A stretch of 64,000 bases of DNA from CAWAHD01 sp963781785. Lineage in GTDB: Bacteria; Planctomycetota; Planctomycetia; Isosphaerales; Isosphaeraceae. The notes below the pieces were generated by a model. It worked only from the letters and a program-made list of their open reading frames with translations. It was not told the DNA's origin and searched no databases. The position numbers and the translations under genes are program-made. Position 1 is the first letter of the stretch, and the number at the start of each line of letters is the position of its first letter. Shown piece by piece: positions 25,453-34,178 of this stretch. Where the stretch lies: the NCBI GenBank assembly GCA_963781785.1, contig CAWAHD010000005.1:930001-994000 (forward strand), written 5' to 3'.

Positions 25453-25591
25453 TTGCGCGCGTCGGTCGGATCGACCGAAGCAGCCGTGAAGGACCTTCTC
25501 GGCTCAATTCGAGCCTGTTTGCTTGTCACCAACAGTTTGCGAACGGTTACCGCTCCCAGTTGCTTCGGTGTCGTCGGACCGACGCGCGCAA
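25453..25591. repeat. MITE-like repeat R2, full copy 1 (139 bp)
   Basis: The ends are TTGCGCGCGTCGGTC and, as complement, the same string; inside them lie CGACCGAAGC (left) and GCTTCGGTGTCG (right), so the inverted terminal region is about 28-30 bp. The centre (from AGCCGTGAAGGACC to GGTTACCGCTCCCAG) has no coding look. An almost identical copy is at 30987-31125; only one internal base and a few end bases differ. Confidence 0.85.
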
Positions 25592-25640
25592 GGATTGGTT
25601 TCTGCGTGTTCAACTCCTCTAGCGAAGGGATCTCGGTCGG

Positions 25641-25730
25641 GCCGCCCGGAGGCCAGCGTCCGACCACGACGTCGAGCCGGGTGAGGCGGTCGACCTCGGC
25701 GACATCCCGGACGAGAAGCCAGCGAACTGA
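25641..25730 (+). pseudogene. C-terminal relic of a sigma/CnaB-type gene
   Basis: The frame ending at 25730 reads SDHDVEPGEAVDLGDIPDEK-PAN and stop. It matches the end of the gene at 25921 (FTVKPGETLDLGEILVEKP). Nothing of the rest remains, so a paralogue stood immediately upstream and was lost, with an R2 element 50 bp before the relic. Confidence 0.65.
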
Positions 25731-25920
25731 CGCATCACCTTGTCTCGCAAGGTCTTGGGGTTTTGGCCAGATTTTCGGGGACTACCTGGGATAACATGAA
25801 GGCCGACCGGAAAGCATGGTTCCGAGGGGATGCGAGGAGTTGGGCGGCAGGCAGCAGGCAGCGAGGACCGGCAAGATGCCTCCCAGCCTGCGACCTGCGC
25901 CTACTACGCGAGGGGCGCCC

Positions 25921-28866
25921 ATGGCGACGACATCGCTGGCCCGTGATCTCGGGTCGCTCTTCCAGGGCGATTCGGCGACCGGGCTCTCCGACCGCCAGTT
26001 GATCGAGCGGTTCGCGACCCGTCGCGATGAGGCCGGCGAGGCCGCCTTCGCCGCGCTCGTCGCCCGCCACGGGCCGATGGTGCTGGGCGTCTGCCGGCAA
26101 ATCCTCGGCGACCAGCACCAGGCCGAGGACGCCTTCCAGGCCGTCTTCCTCGTCCTGGCCGACAAGGCCCGGTCGTTGCGCGAGCCCGACCTGCTGAGCC
26201 AGTGGCTCTACGGCGTCGCCGCGCGCACGGCGCAATGCGCACGCCTCCGGCTCGGCCGCCGTCGCCGGGCCGAGGAAACGGGCTCCGCGAGGCAGGCCGC
26301 GACAGCCCCCGCCGCCGCGACGGCCGATCAGATCCTCCTCGACGGCGAGCGGGCCGAGGCCCTGCACCGCGAGATCGATCGCCTGCCCGGGGCCTTCCGC
26401 CTGCCGGTGGTGCTCTGCTACTTCGAGGGTCTGACCCTCGACGAGGCGGCGCACCGGCTGCGATGGCCCGTCGGCACGACCCGCAGCCGACTCGCCCGCG
26501 CCCGCGAGAAGCTCCGGTGCGGGCTGACCCGCCGCGGCTTCGCCCTGCCGGGCGCTGTGCTGACCACGATGCTGGCGCCCCGGTCGGCCGGGGCGTCAGT
26601 TCCTCCCCTCCTGTGCGATCCCACCACCCGGGCCGCGATCGCCTTCGCGGCCCGTCATGCCACCGCGAGCCGAGTGCTCTCCGCGCCCGCCGCGGCGATG
26701 GCCCAGGAGGTCCTGAAGACCATGACGATCCACAAGCTCAGGCTCGTCGCGACGACCGTGCTGGCCCTCGCCGCGATCGCGATGGGTACCGCCGGGTACT
26801 TGACTCATTCGCTCAGCGCTTCCACACAACCCCAGGAGGGCGAGCCTCCCGGCGAGCCCATTGCGCAGCAGGCTCGGACGGAGCTTCGCCCTCCCGATAC
26901 GCCTCGCTCGCCCGATCGGACGCCACCAGCCCCGGCCCGGATGATGGTCACCGGCCGCGTGCTCCGCCCCGATGGGCAGCCGGCCGCGGGCGTGCCGGTC
27001 GACATCATCGCCGCTCCCCGCACGCCGGAGGCGGCCATCGACGTCGAGCCGGAGGCTTTCGTCGCGCTCGGCCAGGGCTCGACCGACGCGGAGGGCCGCT
27101 TCCGCATCATCGAGGCCAGCCGCGGCTCATCGACGCAGTTTTATCACGTCTATGCCTTGAGCGGTCCCGCCGGGACGGGCTCGGCTTTCGGCTGCGTGAA
27201 GTTCCAAACCGACGCCGAGCAGCCCGCGGTCGAGATCCACCTGCCGCCCGAGCAGGTCATCCGCGGCAAGCTCGTCGACGTCCTCGGTCGACCGGCCGCG
27301 GGGGTGGAAGTCGGGCTCGAGAGCGTCTACAACGATTACCCCAGGCCCGACGACTCGCGGTTCGACGACCTTAACTTCACGCTCCGCTGGAAATGGATGG
27401 CCACTCTCGGGCGTCTGCGAGCCTGGCCGAAGGCCGTCACGACCGATGCCCAGGGACGGTTCACCTTCGCCGGCATCGGCCGCGGCCTCCACGCCACCCT
27501 GGTCGTCCGTGACCCACGCTTCGCTCAGCAGCAATTCCGATTTGAGCCCAGGGATCGCGACGCCACGAAAGAGGTCGTGCTGGCGCTCCAGCCGTCGACG
27601 ACCATCGAAGGCCGAGTCCTCACCGAGGACACCGGCCGCCCGATCCCGGGCGCCGTGATCGCCGTCTGGTCGCAGTTCGGCCGGAAGCCGAATACGGGGG
27701 TGACCAAAATCCGGGCCGACGATCAGGGACGGTTCCGGGTGAATCCCTATCCCGGCGACCGTTTCCTCCCGTACATCTTCCCGCCCGAGGGCCAGCCCTA
27801 CCTGCCACAGGAGGCCGAGATCGCCTGGCCGAAGGGGGCGATCAGGAAGGAGATCGACTTCAAGCTCCCTCGCGGGGTGGTGATCCGCGGCAAGGCGGTC
27901 GAGGAAGGGACCGGCCGGCCGGTGGCCGGGGCCAGCATCCAGTTCTATCCGGCGAAGCGGGCCAGGGACGACGTCTACGGTTCGGATGCGAGCGTGACCA
28001 GCAAAGCGGACGGCACCTACCAGCTCGCGGTCCGTGCCGGCAAGGGCCACCTGATGGTCGTGGCCCCCACCCTGGACTACATCCCGCGCGAGACCAGCGG
28101 CAGGACGCTCTACGGAGGCGGCCCGCCGGGCGGACAACGCCTCTACGCCCACGCCATCGTCGCCTACGACGTCCGGGCCGGCGAGGCACCTCGCGAGCTG
28201 GACGCGATCCTCAGCCCGGGCAAGACGCTGCGCGGGCGAATGACCGGTCCCGCGGGCGAGACGGTCGACGACGCCGTGATCCTCAGCCGGCAACAGATCC
28301 GTGCCGGAAATCTCTCGTGGGGAGAGTACAACTTTGTTCATGCCCACGGCGGCCATTTCGAGCTGACCGGGTTCGACCCGGAGCACGCCAGTCCGGTCTA
28401 CGTCCTCGACGCCGATCACGGCTGGGGTACAAGGGTCGAGCTCTCGGGCAAGCAGGCCGGCGAAGACCTGATGATCCGTCTCCAGCCCTGCGGCCAGGCG
28501 AAGGTCCGGTTCGTCGGTCCTGATGGCAAGCCCGTCGTCATTCCCCGGGTCTATATCTATTTCCAGATCCTGATGACTCCGGGCTCCCCGACGATCGGCC
28601 CCATCGATCAGGGCGATTCGCTGGCGGCCGAAGGAGCGTACCTGCCCAACGTCGACCGAAAGCATCATCCGAACAACCTGGCGACCGACGCCGACGGTCG
28701 CGTCACCCTGGCCGCCCTGATCCCCGGCGCGCTGTACCGGATCAGCGACTGGTCCACCGTCAACGTCCAGGGCAAGGGCTATCAGATCCGCAAGGAATTC
28801 ACCGTCAAGCCGGGCGAGACGCTCGACCTGGGCGAGATCCTGGTCGAGAAGCCCGATGCGCGATGA
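25921..28866 (+). CDS. ECF sigma factor fused to carboxypeptidase-regulatory-like domains
   Basis: 981 residues. Sigma region 2 spans about 38-105 (AFAALVARHGPMVLGVCRQI, QAEDAFQAVFLVLA) and region 4 about 142-197 (LPVVLCYFEGLTLDEAAHRL, TTRSRLARAREKL). One membrane helix follows (about 272-296, VATTVLALAAIAMGTAGYL). From 343 on come several Cna_B/carboxypeptidase-regulatory modules (VTGRVLRPDGQPAAGVPVD, GKLVDVLGRPAAGVEV, EGRVLTEDTGRPIPGAVI, GKAVEEGTGRPVAGASI). The topology puts the sigma part inside and the beta domains outside, so it may sense envelope signals. The ATG at 25921 is preferred; an ATG at 25876 is possible. Such fusions are typical of Isosphaeraceae. Confidence 0.88.
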   Translation: MATTSLARDLGSLFQGDSATGLSDRQLIERFATRRDEAGEAAFAALVARHGPMVLGVCRQILGDQHQAEDAFQAVFLVLADKARSLREPDLLSQWLYGVAARTAQCARLRLGRRRRAEETGSARQAATAPAAATADQILLDGERAEALHREIDRLPGAFRLPVVLCYFEGLTLDEAAHRLRWPVGTTRSRLARAREKLRCGLTRRGFALPGAVLTTMLAPRSAGASVPPLLCDPTTRAAIAFAARHATASRVLSAPAAAMAQEVLKTMTIHKLRLVATTVLALAAIAMGTAGYLTHSLSASTQPQEGEPPGEPIAQQARTELRPPDTPRSPDRTPPAPARMMVTGRVLRPDGQPAAGVPVDIIAAPRTPEAAIDVEPEAFVALGQGSTDAEGRFRIIEASRGSSTQFYHVYALSGPAGTGSAFGCVKFQTDAEQPAVEIHLPPEQVIRGKLVDVLGRPAAGVEVGLESVYNDYPRPDDSRFDDLNFTLRWKWMATLGRLRAWPKAVTTDAQGRFTFAGIGRGLHATLVVRDPRFAQQQFRFEPRDRDATKEVVLALQPSTTIEGRVLTEDTGRPIPGAVIAVWSQFGRKPNTGVTKIRADDQGRFRVNPYPGDRFLPYIFPPEGQPYLPQEAEIAWPKGAIRKEIDFKLPRGVVIRGKAVEEGTGRPVAGASIQFYPAKRARDDVYGSDASVTSKADGTYQLAVRAGKGHLMVVAPTLDYIPRETSGRTLYGGGPPGGQRLYAHAIVAYDVRAGEAPRELDAILSPGKTLRGRMTGPAGETVDDAVILSRQQIRAGNLSWGEYNFVHAHGGHFELTGFDPEHASPVYVLDADHGWGTRVELSGKQAGEDLMIRLQPCGQAKVRFVGPDGKPVVIPRVYIYFQILMTPGSPTIGPIDQGDSLAAEGAYLPNVDRKHHPNNLATDADGRVTLAALIPGALYRISDWSTVNVQGKGYQIRKEFTVKPGETLDLGEILVEKPDAR

Positions 28867-28896
28867 ACGGCCTGAAGGACAGGCCCCTCACCCCAC

Positions 28897-28923
28897 CCCT
28901 CTCCCCGCGTGGCGGGGAGAGGG
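28897..28923 (+). terminator. GC-rich hairpin after the sigma/CnaB gene
   Basis: CCCTCTCCCCGC (28897-28908) pairs perfectly with GCGGGGAGAGGG (28912-28923) over a 3-base loop, 30 bp after the stop. No T-run follows, so it is either a factor-dependent terminator aid or a dispersed palindrome. Confidence 0.55.
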
Positions 28924-29066
28924 CGACCGCTTGACCCTCCGCCACACGTTATCCGCGCGGCGAAGGGCTCACCGTACTCTCCTCCCCACCGGGGAGCATT
29001 CCCGAAGGGCGGATGATGGGATTTCCGGCGGTCGGATGACTGGCACTCCGAGAGGTAGAAAAGATC

Positions 29067-29315
29067 ATGCCGAGATCCAGAACCGCCTCCCCCTGGGCCC
29101 GCTACGAGCCGGCGCCCGACGACCCGTGGGACCTGCGCAACGTCGCGCACCTGCACCGCCGCGCCGGCTTCGGCGCGACGCGCGCGGAACTCCTCCGCGA
29201 CCTGGCGGCCGGCCCCGAGGCATCCGTCGAGCGGCTCTTCCACCGCCGCCCTGCCGACCGAGGAGTCCGAGGCGATCGCGACTCGGGGCATGCCGTGACT
29301 GAATTTCGGGCATGA
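29067..29315 (+). pseudogene. N-terminal fragment of a DUF1800 protein
   Basis: It begins MPRSRTASPWARYEPAPDDP, then WDLRNVAHLHRRAGFGATRA and ELLRDLAAGPEASVERL, the conserved start of DUF1800 proteins (usually over 400 residues, encoded beside DUF1501 genes). The similarity is lost after about residue 60 and the frame ends at 29315, shortly before R2 modules. No DUF1501 gene follows. It is a remnant cut by rearrangement. Confidence 0.75.
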
Positions 29316-29371
29316 CTGACGCGCGGCGACACTGGAGCGCGACACGCCGAGTTTGCCTGAAAGCCGGAGCG

Positions 29372-29450
29372 TTGCGCGCTTCGGTGTAATCGACCGACGC
29401 GCGCAACGCCCCTGCTCGATGCTTCGGTGTCGTCGGACCGAAGCGCGCAA
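29372..29450. repeat. Two R2 modules
   Basis: The first module, 29372-29406, is nearly a perfect palindrome beginning TTGCGCGCTTCGGTG and ending CCGACGCGCGCAA. The second, 29421-29450, is GCTTCGGT...ACCGAAGC followed by GCGCAA. The central segment of the full R2 copies is absent. Confidence 0.8.
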
Positions 29451-29763
29451 AGGCTGGCATCACCACTGCCAACCGTGCGGGACGCGGCCGTCATTCAACG
29501 CCCTCTGTGGGTCGCCCGGAAGCTCCGCACCAGGTCGAGACTTACGCCCATTATCGGACCTTCGTCGGGCGCGGATTCCTACATGGAACCTCGCCGTGCC
29601 GATTCGCCGCCGATTGCCGCCGCCTGACCTCGCCCGTTAACATAGCCATAGCTCATCACAGGGTGATGAAAGCCCCTCCCCATTCGGACGGGCTCGATCT
29701 TCCATCCGGTCGGCTTCGCAGACACCGATCCGGCGCACCTGTTCCTTCGACGGAGACCGGATC
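29451..29763. other. Interval without a visible gene
   Basis: About 310 bp between R2 modules and the WD40 gene; no convincing frame. Confidence 0.5.
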
Positions 29764-30816
29764 ATGTCCAGGTGGCTGGCGGCCCGTGTCGTACTCGCGC
29801 TCTTCGCCGGAATGCCGGCCGTCCATCACGTCGGCGTGGCCCAGGAGGGGAAAACCGCCGCGAAGAGGGACGCGAAGGCATCGCGCCTCGCGTCCGATGA
29901 CGGCGACGTGGGGAAGGCGTTCGAGCTGCGGCGATTCAAGGCCCACTCGGACTGGGTCCTGAGCGTCGCCCTGACGCCGGACGAGAAGACGCTCGTCACC
30001 GGCGGCAGCTCGGTCGACCACACCGCCCGCGCCTGGGACTTCGCCACGGGCAAGGAGCGCTTCCGGATCGATACCCGGGGCGGGGCCCATAGCGTGGTCG
30101 TGTTCCCCGACGGCCGGCGGGCGGCCGCCGGCTGCGCCGATAAGACGATCGACCTGTGGGACATCACGACGGGCAAGCAATTAAGGCGGCTCCGGGGCCA
30201 CGAGGGGCCGGTCTTCACCCTGGCCCTGACCAAGAACGGCAAGACCCTCGCCAGCGCCAGTGAGGACGGGACCGTCCGCCTCTGGGACGTCGCCAGGGGG
30301 CAGACGTTCCGCACGATCGAGGTCTCCGAATCCTGGGTGACGGGCCTGGCCTTCTCGCCGGACGACCGCTGGATCCTGACCGGCGACGACGACAACCTGG
30401 TCAAGCTCTACGAGGCGTCCACGGGCCGCGAGCTGATGCGCTACGAGGGTCACAAAGGGGCGGTCCGTTGCGTCACGTTCACGCCCGACGCCCGGCAGAT
30501 CGTGACGGCCGGCGACGACAAGTCGGTCCGGCTCTGGGACGTTCGGACCGGCCAAGAGTTGAACAACTACGACGGGGTGACCGACATCGTGTACGGCATC
30601 GCGGTCTCGGCCGACGGCCGCCGCCTGGCCGCCGGCCTGGCCGACAAGAAGATCCTCCTCTGGGACCTCTCCGCCGGCCCGCTCTTGCACACCTTCGAGC
30701 TGAAGACCGGCGGATGCCTGCGGTTGACCTTCACCCGCGACGCCCGCCAGCTCATCGCCGGGCTGGGCGACGGCGAGGTCTGGATCGGCAGCCTCCCCCC
30801 CGCGGCTGCTCGGTGA
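29764..30816 (+). CDS. Exported WD40-repeat protein
   Basis: 350 residues with a signal peptide (MSRWLAARVVLALFAGMPAV). Seven WD40 units follow from about residue 55, for example FKAHSDWVLSVALTPDEKTL, LRGHEGPVFTLALTKNGKTL, YEGHKGAVRCVTFTPDARQI and ADKKILLWDL, enough for one seven-bladed propeller. No enzymatic domain is present. WD40 propellers outside the cytoplasm in planctomycetes presumably bind proteins; no partner is indicated. Unlike the kinase at 39240, its blades are divergent from each other, as in ordinary WD40 proteins. It stands alone, flanked by R2 modules. Confidence 0.85.
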   Translation: MSRWLAARVVLALFAGMPAVHHVGVAQEGKTAAKRDAKASRLASDDGDVGKAFELRRFKAHSDWVLSVALTPDEKTLVTGGSSVDHTARAWDFATGKERFRIDTRGGAHSVVVFPDGRRAAAGCADKTIDLWDITTGKQLRRLRGHEGPVFTLALTKNGKTLASASEDGTVRLWDVARGQTFRTIEVSESWVTGLAFSPDDRWILTGDDDNLVKLYEASTGRELMRYEGHKGAVRCVTFTPDARQIVTAGDDKSVRLWDVRTGQELNNYDGVTDIVYGIAVSADGRRLAAGLADKKILLWDLSAGPLLHTFELKTGGCLRLTFTRDARQLIAGLGDGEVWIGSLPPAAAR

Positions 30817-31382
30817 GTCGGACGCCCCCACGCGCCCGCCCGAGTCCGCCAGGCCCAAGCGACGCCGGCGGCCGTGAGCCGCCATCCCATAAGCAGCCGT
30901 TGACGGTGCGGCGTCCGGAGGTGCGGACAGAGACAAGCCTCTGGACACTGTGCAGCGTGGGAGCAGGTGCTCGGAGGGCAGGCGCGGCACGCGCTTCGGT
31001 CGGATCGACCGAAGCAGCCGTGAAGGACCTTCTCGGCTCAATGCGAGCCTGTTTGCTTGTCACCAACAGTTTGCGAACGGTTACCGCTCCCAGTTGCTTC
31101 GGTGTCGTCGGACCGACGCGTGCAAAAAGACTCCCAGTTCGAAGCAACCCTTGTGGGTACTTGAGCGTCATAGGACGTGTGCAAGCTCGGTTCAAATCCA
31201 GTTGTCCCGAAGCTTGTTACCGATCTTTTGCTAGTAAACTTAAAGTGAGGGAAAGAGAATCAGCCGGCCAAGTTCTTCCCAAACTCCTCATATTGCAGCA
31301 TTATTTCGTGGTGCCGCGTTTGAATGACCTCATCGGCGGCCCCGTCAGGTGAACTTTTTCGTTAGCCAAATTGGCCCATGCG
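30817..31382. other. Interval holding R2 copy 2; no visible gene
   Basis: Apart from the repeat at 30987-31125 nothing is recognised. CGTTAGCC just before the next gene (31360-31367) resembles an integron right box but the palindrome in front of it is poor. Confidence 0.5.
30987..31125. repeat. MITE-like repeat R2, full copy 2
   Basis: It is almost identical to 25453-25591: left end CACGCGCTTCGGTCGG, the same centre with one substitution (CTCAATGCGAG for CTCAATTCGAG) and right end GACCGACGCGTGCAA. The near identity over 139 bp with unrelated flanks suggests recent mobility or gene conversion. Confidence 0.85.
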
Positions 31383-32318
31383 ATGGAACACGGCGTCTAC
31401 GTTTGTTCCTGGAGCCAGTCCTCCGACGGCTACACCCTCTGGGTTAAGTCATGCCCGCACGTACGCGTATCGGCTCCGACCTACGCAGAGGCCGAATATG
31501 GGCTGATCGAAGCCATCCATAACGCGGGCGGTGCCATGCAGGCGGTCATTGAGTTTGATCCGCCGCTACCCAGGTCACCATTGGAGGAAAAATACTGCAG
31601 CCCCGAAGTCTATCTGATCGTTGGCGACGATCAGTTTGAGACGGATGCACCCCGACGGAAGGGGTTTGAAAGCGCGGAAGAGATTGAGGAACGCCTTCGC
31701 TGGCTCGATGCGTTTTATGAGCAGCCAGTGTGCCGCAAGTGCAACTACACTTCCGGCCGCCGGAACGGCAAGCCGGTGACGCTTACATACGCCCCCAGCA
31801 AATACGATGGGGCTTTCGGTTCCTTCGGGACCGATGGGGGGCCGATTCACCAGCTCGTCAGCGAAGAGTTGCTGGCGCAATTATCGCCAGATGAAAAACG
31901 CAGCTTGGAGTTCCAGTCAACGATACGGAAACGTGGTAGGAAGTTCTATGAACTGGTCGGCCCAGAGGGGCCACCGAGCGTCGCGTTAGCCGGGATCAAG
32001 AGTAGCGGCTGGCGCTGCACGCAGTGCGATCATCGCACCTGGGGTTACTGGGTTGAAGGATTCGCAATCCATTCCTTCATTGCGAGATCCGATTTGTCCG
32101 CTTTGTCCAGCAGCGTGTTTACGGTTGGCAGGTTTCCAGAAATTCAGCTCGCGGTGACCGGGCCTCGCTGGAGGGAATTACTTGGTAAAATAGGGACCCG
32201 TGGTTTTGCAAGTCACCGACTCGGAGTCGTGCCTGACCATGAAGTGGTGCGACGTCCCGAGTTGCCGGCCTATGAAGAGCATCTAGCGGAGCGTCGACTG
32301 ACGAGTGGCTCCAGTTGA
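31383..32318 (+). CDS. Hypothetical protein with zinc-binding CxxC pairs and a HicB-like start
   Basis: 311 residues from the ATG at 31383. The first 60 (VYVCSWSQSSDGYTLWVKSC, APTYAEAEYGLIEAIHNAGG) resemble the small beta-alpha fold of HicB-type proteins, in which a substrate-like strand pair is followed by a helix. Two CxxC pairs, CRKC near residue 115 and CTQC near 215, flank a middle region (EELLAQLSPDEKRSLEFQS) and could bind zinc. No catalytic motif is recognised. Codon use is less GC-rich than nearby core genes, suggesting acquisition. It is monocistronic. Confidence 0.6.
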   Translation: MEHGVYVCSWSQSSDGYTLWVKSCPHVRVSAPTYAEAEYGLIEAIHNAGGAMQAVIEFDPPLPRSPLEEKYCSPEVYLIVGDDQFETDAPRRKGFESAEEIEERLRWLDAFYEQPVCRKCNYTSGRRNGKPVTLTYAPSKYDGAFGSFGTDGGPIHQLVSEELLAQLSPDEKRSLEFQSTIRKRGRKFYELVGPEGPPSVALAGIKSSGWRCTQCDHRTWGYWVEGFAIHSFIARSDLSALSSSVFTVGRFPEIQLAVTGPRWRELLGKIGTRGFASHRLGVVPDHEVVRRPELPAYEEHLAERRLTSGSS

Positions 32319-32730
32319 CGGGGCCACCACATTCCAGTTTCGTGCGGCATTTCGGGATTTCCGAATAATCCATTTCCTGTGCTATGCGGTTACTAGGGCG
32401 ACTTTCCGACAAGGCTCGCCAGCATGTGGGCCCCGACGAGGCGACCGAAGTCACCCACGAAGTCTCTGCATGCCGCCTGAAAAAGTTCTAACGGTGCCCT
32501 GTCGCCCCGGTTTCCAGAGCGGTCTTCGGAACAAAATGCGAAATGACCGTTTCCTCTCCGTGCACACAATTGCGACTCGCTGGAGAAACCGGGAGAGCTA
32601 GCAAAACTACTTAGCCTAAGCCATAATTCGGGGCTGAGTCCTTTGAGCTAGCCGGCGTACCCGCTTCAAGCTCGGCTTAAGGCTTCATGCTTTGTTCTCA
32701 GAGATCCTGGCAATGGTGAGGGTATGCGGT
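32319..32730. other. Interval with an imperfect palindrome, no visible gene
   Basis: GCCTAAGCC near 32616 and GGCTTAAGGC near 32675 are complementary apart from one base and bound a partly symmetric 70-bp stretch just before the next gene. Otherwise nothing recognised. Confidence 0.45.
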
Positions 32731-33021
32731 ATGGCGAAGGTGAGTCAACTCGGAGATGTAATCAAACGACTGGCCTCGCTCGATGAAGAAGCTCTGATTT
32801 ATGCAGCTGAGCCGTGGACCAATGAATCGGCGGCTGTCGTAGCAATGGAACCTGAGTCAGGTGCACTCCCGAAGGTTGCGGCCCGTCACGGTCTTAAATA
32901 CTTCCTGGAAGTCTTTACTGCACGCGACATCCTGGAGGGATGGGAATCGACATTAGGCCATAAGCCAACTGACCAAGAACGATGCGACCGACTCATCCGT
33001 TACGCTATTGACGACGCATAG
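32731..33021 (+). CDS. Small conserved hypothetical protein
   Basis: 97 residues from the ATG at 32731: MAKVSQLGDVIKRLASLDEE, LIYAAEPWTNESAAVVAMEP, GLKYFLEVFTARDILEGWES and DRLIRYAIDDA. The sequence is compact and well conserved in style, and I recall similar small proteins (TIYA-PWT-S, YFLEVFIAREFLEGW) from diverse bacteria without known function; it might be an immunity or regulatory protein. An upstream ATG at 32713 and a TTG further up are less likely starts. Composition is less GC-rich than core genes. Confidence 0.65.
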   Translation: MAKVSQLGDVIKRLASLDEEALIYAAEPWTNESAAVVAMEPESGALPKVAARHGLKYFLEVFTARDILEGWESTLGHKPTDQERCDRLIRYAIDDA

Positions 33022-33720
33022 GCCATAGGGTTCAAAAGGGGAAGGATACGGGGCAATCTGCATCGACAGCTATCCGAGGACATTCGACAGGTAGGGCGTT
33101 TGCATCAAAGGATTGCATGCAGCGCAGCACATCAACTTCCAAATCATCCAAGCACGCAATGAAAAAGTTCTAACCGTGTCCTATCCCCCGACTTGAAAAA
33201 GACGAACTCGGGCACAATGGTGTGCGGTCGGTTGTTTAGTGTTTAACATCTGGCAGTAGAGCGCGTCGGTGTAATCGAGCCGAACCTGCTTCGGTGTAAT
33301 CGACCGAAGCGTCGAACGGTCGCCTTGCGCGCTTCGGTCGGATCGACCGACCCATCCGCGAAGTAAGTTCGGGGCTCGATGCGCTCTGACCTTTGTCGCC
33401 ATCGACTCGTGAACTTTACGTCCCACGGTGCAGGTCGTGTCCACATCGCGAGTTGGGCGGAGATACCTTGAGCACGGCGAGGCTTCGCGAGCAGGGTCGT
33501 TGAGGCTCGACGCAGAATGCTGTTCCGTGACCAACGAGGGTGTGAGCGAGATCATGGGTCTGTTCCCCGTTCCGTCACCTAAGAGATTAAGAGGGAACGG
33601 AACGACGATCCGGGACAGAAGAGAAGAGGCCACCGGTACTTAGTACATCCATCCAATCGCACGATTTCCATCGATTATCCTGATCGGAGGTCAGTCAATT
33701 ATCTTGACCACTCCTCCTCT
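33022..33720. other. Interval with R2 modules, no visible gene
   Basis: About 700 bp; frames that are open here run through R2 modules or have improbable composition. GAAAAAGTTCTAAC occurs at 33159 and, with one difference, near 32477, a short repeat of unknown meaning. Confidence 0.5.
33261..33350. repeat. Cluster of R2 modules
   Basis: Three palindromic modules in a row: GCGCGTCGGTGTAATCGAGC, GCTTCGGTGTAATCGACCGA and GCGCTTCGGTCGGATCGACC. The central element of full copies is missing. Confidence 0.75.
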
Positions 33721-33752
33721 AAAGAGTGAAAGAGTGAAAGAGTGAAAGAGTG
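33721..33752. repeat. Four tandem copies of AAAGAGTG
   Basis: Exactly 32 bases, four identical octamers, abutting the left end of R1 copy F. Confidence 0.9.
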
Positions 33753-34041
33753 AGGACAGGCATCGCAAGGGTCGACGCCACACGGCGAATGGACAGGAGG
33801 TCCAGCGATTGGAGCGGTCGGCGCCACCCTGCGAATAGATCAGATCGACCGCCGTAAACTTCGTGTAGCAAGGTGCTTTGGATTGCTGCGTGACTCCCAA
33901 ATGCGGCCAATGGCGCCCTGGTCGCGCGGAAGAGCTGATGCACGCGAGCATGGTACCGTGGCTGGATGGATGTGCTGCGACACTGCCTGTCCTTCGTTGT
34001 TCTGCGACACTGCCTGTCCTTCGTTGTTGTCCTTCGTTGTT
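33753..34041 (+). repeat. Dispersed repeat R1, copy F
   Basis: It starts GAGGACAGGCATCGCAAGG directly after the octamer array, with two modules, the core and the end CACTGCCTGTCCTTCG at about 33995. The end motif is then repeated (to about 34025) and partly a third time (to 34041), so the right end is amplified like that of copies B and G. Confidence 0.85.
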
Positions 34042-34178
34042 AGTCGGAACGCCTTTTGCAGCCAAGTCGCCATTGAGCGGGCGGGCGATCAGAATTCGTT
34101 GCGCCGCCGGTTGACGATGCGAGTGGTTTTCCTCGCGACGATCGAATGCCGGAGCGGGTCCAGAAAGGCGGACGGTGA

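Noticed and set aside
25353..25667. Minus-strand frames carrying TTPKQLGAVTVRKLL at 25353 and 30752
   Set aside because: Both are translations of the R2 element; identical peptide from two repeat copies is no evidence of a gene.
32119..32454. 111-codon minus frame overlapping the 31383 gene
   Set aside because: Antisense to the end of a better-supported gene; no similarity.
33181..33633. 150-codon minus frame
   Set aside because: Its last third is R2 sequence, no domain is visible and no ribosome-binding site was found.
33721..33752. Short regularly spaced repeat as a CRISPR or iteron set
   Set aside because: It is a pure octamer tandem with no spacers and no replication gene nearby.
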